Positions 21,221-24,507 of a DNA stretch of 24,507 nt are shown here, in pieces; position 1 is the first letter of the stretch; each line of letters opens with the position of its first letter. The translations under genes were made by a program, and so were the position numbers. The stretch is from Acrasis kona (taxonomy: Eukaryota; Heterolobosea; Eutetramitea; Acrasida; Acrasidae): contig JAOPGA020000952.1 in assembly GCA_026419775.2 (NCBI GenBank), positions 1 to 24,507 on the forward strand, read 5' to 3'. The notes beneath the pieces are model-generated. The model was given only the letters and a program-made list of their open reading frames with translations. It was not told the origin of the DNA and did no database searches.

Positions 21221-21799
21221 CGACGATGATGAAATTACTAAAAATTATAAAATTACCACTCAGAAGTTAGGGACCAAAAAAGGGGACTTCTCCATCTTCG
21301 GAGTTATTGCCTTTTATAAAATCCCAGTATGTAACCACTGATAGATTTGGGAGGGCCCTGACGTGCATTCAAAAAACACGAAGAACATACCGAGAATTAC
21401 AAACCTTTAACTAGATGTAACCATACAATTATGTAGGATCGGATCTTGTATTAATAAGAAATAAATACACGAGAACCTAATATAGATCATGGGTCATAAG
21501 ACCACACCAACTTCTAACTGGACTTGTAAGTGCGGGAATCATTTTTAGCCTAAATTTACACACGGAGGAGATTTGTGTGCGGCTAACAATCACTGACTCA
21601 GTAAACAAGAAGGTTGATCGAATAATCACCTTTCATTGCGTCATGTAGAAATCAATCGAACGAACATCAAGATCCTGCTGGCTGTTGAGCTACTGAATAA
21701 CAAGTTTTTAGTCCGCGGACAACAGCTAGCTTGTCCGTTCGTGAGAACTTCGGCGATCTACAACAGAACGGTTAAATAAACATATTTATTATTACAAAG
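21221..21799. other. Upstream region of the Zn2Cys6 gene, no gene seen
   Basis: This 579-bp stretch lies between the transcription factor start and the left end of the transposon. It holds no convincing coding sequence. A short frame at 21489 (MGHKTTPTSNWTCKCGNHF) stops after 19 codons. It contains a dense group of palindromes near 21711-21770 and, just before the transposon, an AT-rich palindromic segment (AATAAACATATTTATT). Before the transposon arrived this was probably the shared promoter of the transcription factor and glucanase genes. Confidence 0.5.
21711..21770. promoter_or_regulatory. Cluster of palindromes with CGG half-sites
   Basis: GTCCGCGGAC (21711-21720) is a perfect 10-bp palindrome containing CCG-CGG. 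Its right part also pairs with a later copy: CGGACAA (21716-21722) and TTGTCCG (21731-21737) are inverted repeats around AGCTAGCT. CCGTTC (21735-21740) and GAACGG (21765-21770) form a third pair. Zn2Cys6 factors recognise CGG triplets in inverted or everted order, and such a gene starts 490 bases away, so these are candidate binding sites. They could equally be the relic end of another element or form a hairpin. The function is inference. Confidence 0.35.
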
Positions 21800-21922
21800 A
21801 TTAGACCTATGTACGGATGATTAAATTAATATTGATGTCCACTGTCTGTCCAATTGATACTTGATCGGTTACAATGGGTATTAGGGTTTGTTGATTAGAC
21901 CGAGTTTTTGCGCAATTCCAAA
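21800..21922 (+). repeat. Left terminal inverted repeat of the transposon
   Basis: It matches the reverse complement of 23492-23614 over 123 bases without gaps, with about 19 mismatches by hand count (about 85% identity). The outer 21 bases and the inner ~40 bases are almost perfect, and most changes lie in the middle. The octamer ATTAGACC occurs at the tip (21800-21807) and again at 21894-21901. Confidence 0.9.
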
Positions 21923-22026
21923 GACGATGTGCAATCATTGAGGAAAATCAAAAACACGAGTGGAATATACAATCATGAACAGTTTTTCAATAAAACAAGT
22001 TCTTTTATTGTCGAAGCATGGGTTGC

Positions 22027-23328
22027 TCAATGACGACGTCGCTGTGTATTTCTATCATCATCATCTGAGTCAGATTCCGACTGTGTTTCGTCACCATGAA
22101 GCTCTTGGCGTTGTCTTTTTCTTCTGTCATATGATTTTGACTTGGAGAGCTTCTTTTTCGCATGGTACTCTTTCGCCTCTTTGATCCAACTTGCAACAAT
22201 ACTCCTGTAATGTATGCCCTCCTCATCTCTCAAAGGGTTTCTAATCAAATGAAAATTAGTAAGGCTAGCACAGACGGAAAAGATTGTGTCATAATGTTCA
22301 TGATCATACTTGTATGTATATTTCATCATTCCCCATAACATTAGCATGCGACCGTAATAATTCTCAATAATTACACGAGTTGCAGACAGTCTCTTGTTCA
22401 AATCCCTTTCTTGATTTGACTCCATCATGTTTTCTTTTTTAATAGAAATGCATCGACAGAAATCATGTCCACCAACGTAGGCTTTGTCTCCAAGGATTGA
22501 CCATTGGTTAGGATACTCATCTGAAAGTGGCTCTTCATCTTCAAGCTCTCTCTCTTCATCTGTTTTTCTAAGAAGCTTTCGGACACTACCAATGTTCTCT
22601 TTAAAAATAACAAAGTCATGAGTACTTCCAGGGTAATGTTTTGTTGATGCGGCAAGAGCACCATTTAAATAGTGGGCAGTCTGGGTTTTCAGGCCATATG
22701 TCCAGTGTTTGCCTGAGAAGTAGTGCTTGACGTCACTATGTCTACCTGTTGGGCGATTACCTGGATGGAAGTGAACATCTACAACAAGCAGTATGCTTTG
22801 TAAATCCTTACACATTACTCCCTTTTCCTGCAATTGTGTCCAAGTATATTTTCGGATGAAGTGCTCTTTTAGTGGTTGGTCAATAGCGTACAAAATCTTA
22901 TAAAATTGTCTATTTACAGATGATGTATCCAAATTCATCTGAACAGAGAGTTTGGGCCATGTATCCCGGTGTCGTAAATGCATCAAAGTAATTACAAATT
23001 GATCAAAGCGAGTGTATTTTGGTTTTGGACCTCTGGCCGACAGTGCTAAAATGGCAGGCTTGCATACTTCATACAGTTCAAAGAGTTCTATAGAGTAGAA
23101 GCCAGTTAAAGTCCTCAATCCCTCCTCTCCGTGTCTGCCATTTAGTATTGATTCAAAGAATTTGTTGCGTTCCTCTCCATTTTCGGCATTTTCAAGAATT
23201 TGATTCACATCATCCTGGTTGCCTTCATTTTGAGACTCCCGAAACTGTTGGTTTCGGTTGTTCATAGACGCCATTGCAGCATCCACAAGTGCATCAATAG
23301 GGTTCCTATTTCCTCTTGGTCTAGCCAT
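22027..23328 (-). CDS. Harbinger-type DDE transposase (DDE_Tnp_4 / HARBI1-like)
   Basis: A single 433-residue open frame. The N-terminal third has a helical, HTH-like region (FDQFVITLMHLRH, LSVQMNLDTSSVNRQFYKIL). The catalytic core shows LLVVDVHFHP (D184), then KHWTYGLKTQTAHY, then PGSTHDFVIF (D238), ILGDKAYVGG (D281) and RVIIENYYGRM (E322), as expected for a DDE_Tnp_4 nuclease. The C-terminus is basic and charged (KKKLSKSKSYDRRKRQRQ), probably a nuclear localisation signal, and ends in an acidic D/E/S run. The enzyme would cut and paste the element by recognising its terminal repeats. All catalytic residues are present and there is no stop or frame break, so it may be functional. Confidence 0.9.
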   Translation of the reverse strand: MARPRGNRNPIDALVDAAMASMNNRNQQFRESQNEGNQDDVNQILENAENGEERNKFFESILNGRHGEEGLRTLTGFYSIELFELYEVCKPAILALSARGPKPKYTRFDQFVITLMHLRHRDTWPKLSVQMNLDTSSVNRQFYKILYAIDQPLKEHFIRKYTWTQLQEKGVMCKDLQSILLVVDVHFHPGNRPTGRHSDVKHYFSGKHWTYGLKTQTAHYLNGALAASTKHYPGSTHDFVIFKENIGSVRKLLRKTDEERELEDEEPLSDEYPNQWSILGDKAYVGGHDFCRCISIKKENMMESNQERDLNKRLSATRVIIENYYGRMLMLWGMMKYTYKYDHEHYDTIFSVCASLTNFHLIRNPLRDEEGIHYRSIVASWIKEAKEYHAKKKLSKSKSYDRRKRQRQELHGDETQSESDSDDDDRNTQRRRH

Positions 23329-23491
23329 GTTTGACTTTGTTTGATATGATCGGAAGCAGAATTAATGAATTTGACCTGTTCAAATAGAAAAAACGGAATC
23401 AAAAGGAAATAATTGATTCTAATTCAAAAGTTCTCGGAAATGAACAAAGATTTTATTTTTAACTACTTTAATCAATAATAGACAGATTGAG

Positions 23492-23614
23492 TTTGGAATT
23501 GTGCAAAAACTTGGTCTAATCAACAAACTCTAATATCCACTGTTATCGATTAAGAATATATTAGACAGACTGTATATATCAATTTTAATTCATTCATCCG
23601 TACATAGGTCTAAT
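23492..23614 (-). repeat. Right terminal inverted repeat of the transposon
   Basis: Partner of the left repeat. It carries the octamer as GGTCTAAT at its tip (23607-23614) and again 94 bases inward (23513-23520). Its outer end lies 35 bases before the glucanase start codon, so the glucanase 5' UTR probably begins inside or just beside it. Confidence 0.9.
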
Positions 23615-23649
23615 AACTGCACAAGAAGAAGAATACCGATACACAAAAA

Positions 23650-24507
23650 ATGAAAACAACAACATACATACTCAGCATCCTCCTTTTTGCAGCATATGCT
23701 ACTTGCAGCGTGCAAGATTTAATAAATGCGATGACACCGTCAGGCAACTCGCCAGGATGTATTTCATTCTCGCCATACGTTGACAACTATACACCAAACT
23801 ATGGGCCTTCACCGCCCGAAAGCTTGATCCGCACTTTGATGGAGAAACTTGTCCAACAATCAGGATTCAGATGCATACACATTTACAACCTTGGAGCCGA
23901 AACATACGGAAACATTCTCAAAGTTGCAAAGTCACTTAACGTTAAGGTGCTAGCGAATATCTATATTGACGCTGCATCTCTAACCATCAACAGTCTCCCA
24001 GGGGCAATTGCTAACGCAAATGCATATAGAGATACACTCATCGGAATCAGTTGCGGATCAGAAACCATCTACGAGAGCAACAACCCAACTGGCGTCAAGA
24101 ACACTGTCGCTTCATGCGTGAGGCAATTAAGAAACGCTGGTGTCACTCAACCAATCGGTTACATTGACGTCTTCACAGGATGGTGCGGTGGTGACGAATA
24201 CCCGTGCAACAACTTCTTTGGTGATTTGGCCGCTGTAGTAGACTTTGTAGGTCTCGATGACTTCCCATGGTGGTCAAACACATACTCCAGAATGTACCCC
24301 TGCCAACCAGCATCAAACGCAGCCAACCAAACAATCTTCAGATTCAACGCACTAAGAGCCGCTTCACCCAAACCAGTCATCCTTACTGAATTCGGATGGC
24401 CAGGCAACCGCCAAGGTATGGGCGACATTGTCTCCACAGCAAACGTTTACAATGGTCAACAATGTGGTATTGCCAACTTGAACAACCAAAGACAAGTTAA
24501 TCAACAA
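23650..24507 (+). CDS. Secreted GH17 beta-1,3-glucanase-like protein (3' end beyond window)
   Basis: The frame is open from ATG 23650 to the window end, giving 286 residues, which nearly completes a GH17 catalytic domain. Residues 1-19 are a signal peptide (MKTTTYILSILLFAAYATC). The acid/base candidate is E138 in GISCGSETIYE and the nucleophile candidate is E247 in VILTEFGWPG. The strands FRCIHIYNLG, KVLANIYID and VGLDDFPWW fit the TIM barrel. Fungal GH17 enzymes, as I recall, have G-S-E before the acid/base where plant ones have G-N-E, so this is the fungal form. It should cleave or remodel beta-1,3-glucan outside the cell, in food such as fungi or in the cell's own cyst wall. Its codons end in C far more often (AAC, ATC, TTC) than in the EGF gene, which suggests high expression or a different origin. 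The transposon occupies its upstream region. Confidence 0.88.
   Translation, partial: MKTTTYILSILLFAAYATCSVQDLINAMTPSGNSPGCISFSPYVDNYTPNYGPSPPESLIRTLMEKLVQQSGFRCIHIYNLGAETYGNILKVAKSLNVKVLANIYIDAASLTINSLPGAIANANAYRDTLIGISCGSETIYESNNPTGVKNTVASCVRQLRNAGVTQPIGYIDVFTGWCGGDEYPCNNFFGDLAAVVDFVGLDDFPWWSNTYSRMYPCQPASNAANQTIFRFNALRAASPKPVILTEFGWPGNRQGMGDIVSTANVYNGQQCGIANLNNQRQVNQQ

Larger units (their letters stand above)
21800..23614 (-). mobile_element. PIF/Harbinger-type DNA transposon, apparently complete (1815 bp)
   Basis: The element is bounded by 123-bp terminal inverted repeats and carries one leftward transposase gene. The ends read ATTAGACC...GGTCTAAT. Because the ends are themselves partly palindromic, the target-site duplication cannot be fixed with certainty: a 2-bp AT duplication fits (AT|TAGACC...GGTCTA|AT), while a standard 3-bp TWA duplication is not seen as a direct repeat. 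No second (Myb/SANT-like) gene is present, unlike many Harbinger elements. The uninterrupted transposase suggests recent activity; the ~85% match between the two repeats argues against a very young element unless the repeats differ by design. Confidence 0.88.

Noticed and set aside
21489-21600. Short frame MGHKTTPTSNWTCKCGNHF followed in the same frame by a Cys-containing stretch.
   Set aside because: It looks a little like a zinc-binding motif but stops after 19 codons and again shortly after. No splice sites give a sensible join.
21878-21885. A TTAGGG telomere-like hexamer inside the left transposon repeat.
   Set aside because: It is a single copy, and the matching place in the right repeat reads TTAGAG, so it is chance.
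24159-24437. A 92-codon leftward frame at the window end.
   Set aside because: It is fully antisense to the well-supported GH17 gene.
1-24507. CRISPR arrays, tRNA or rRNA genes, and retroelement remains.
   Set aside because: I looked on both strands and saw no spaced direct repeats outside the EGF array, no cloverleaf-like tRNA boxes, and no reverse transcriptase or long terminal repeat signals.

Overview
The window looks like nuclear DNA from a compact, AT-rich protist genome. Genes sit on both strands, with as few as 9 bases between a stop and the next start. Introns are tiny: eight of the nine I place are 38-43 nt, with GTAAG/GTATG/GTGAG donors and (T)TAG, CAG or AAG acceptors. TAA, TAG and TGA all act as stops. 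The giant gene is built on Cys-Phe/Tyr-Gly...Val-Cys-Ser-x-Asn-Gly-Thr-Cys EGF repeats, a style I associate with Heterolobosea (the Naegleria/Acrasis group). A fungal-type Zn2Cys6 factor and a GH17 glucanase lie close by. Assignment to Heterolobosea is an inference from this mix and cannot be proved here.

Layout. Bases 2-142 are the end of an unrecognised gene. Then come a two-exon ATP-grasp enzyme (about 152-1493), a membrane-anchored TPR protein (1687-2363), a small C2-like protein (2656-3102), and a convergent PhyH/PHYHD1-type dioxygenase (4261-3242). A gene-poor kilobase (4262-5281) follows, with at best one doubtful small gene. The centre is one gene, 5282-15495: four exons coding for a 3349-residue type I membrane protein. 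It has a signal peptide, an EGF unit, domain X, a second EGF unit, a second domain X, 48 EGF repeats of almost exactly 39 residues, an ectodomain with an IPT/TIG-like part, one membrane span, and an acidic cytoplasmic tail of about 234 residues. It looks like an adhesion or recognition receptor.

Downstream are a secreted CAP/PR-1 protein whose reading frame is interrupted by one base (15768-16333), a fructosamine kinase (17411-16467), a mitochondrial DnaJ whose targeting peptide lies in a separate small exon (18845-17492), and a two-exon 92-residue gene found only by joining exons by eye (19433-19117). Next come a two-exon Zn2Cys6 transcription factor (21220-19543) and a PIF/Harbinger-type DNA transposon (21800-23614) with 123-bp terminal inverted repeats and an uninterrupted DDE transposase. 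Last is the start of a secreted GH17 beta-1,3-glucanase (23650 to the window end). The transposon lies between the divergent transcription factor and glucanase genes and ends 35 bases before the glucanase start codon.

There is no sign of an operon or of one shared pathway. Likely functional themes are cell-surface recognition and secretion (giant EGF receptor, CAP protein, glucanase) and mitochondrial or protein maintenance (DnaJ, TPR protein, fructosamine kinase). All calls come from reading the sequence and from memory of families; no database search was run.
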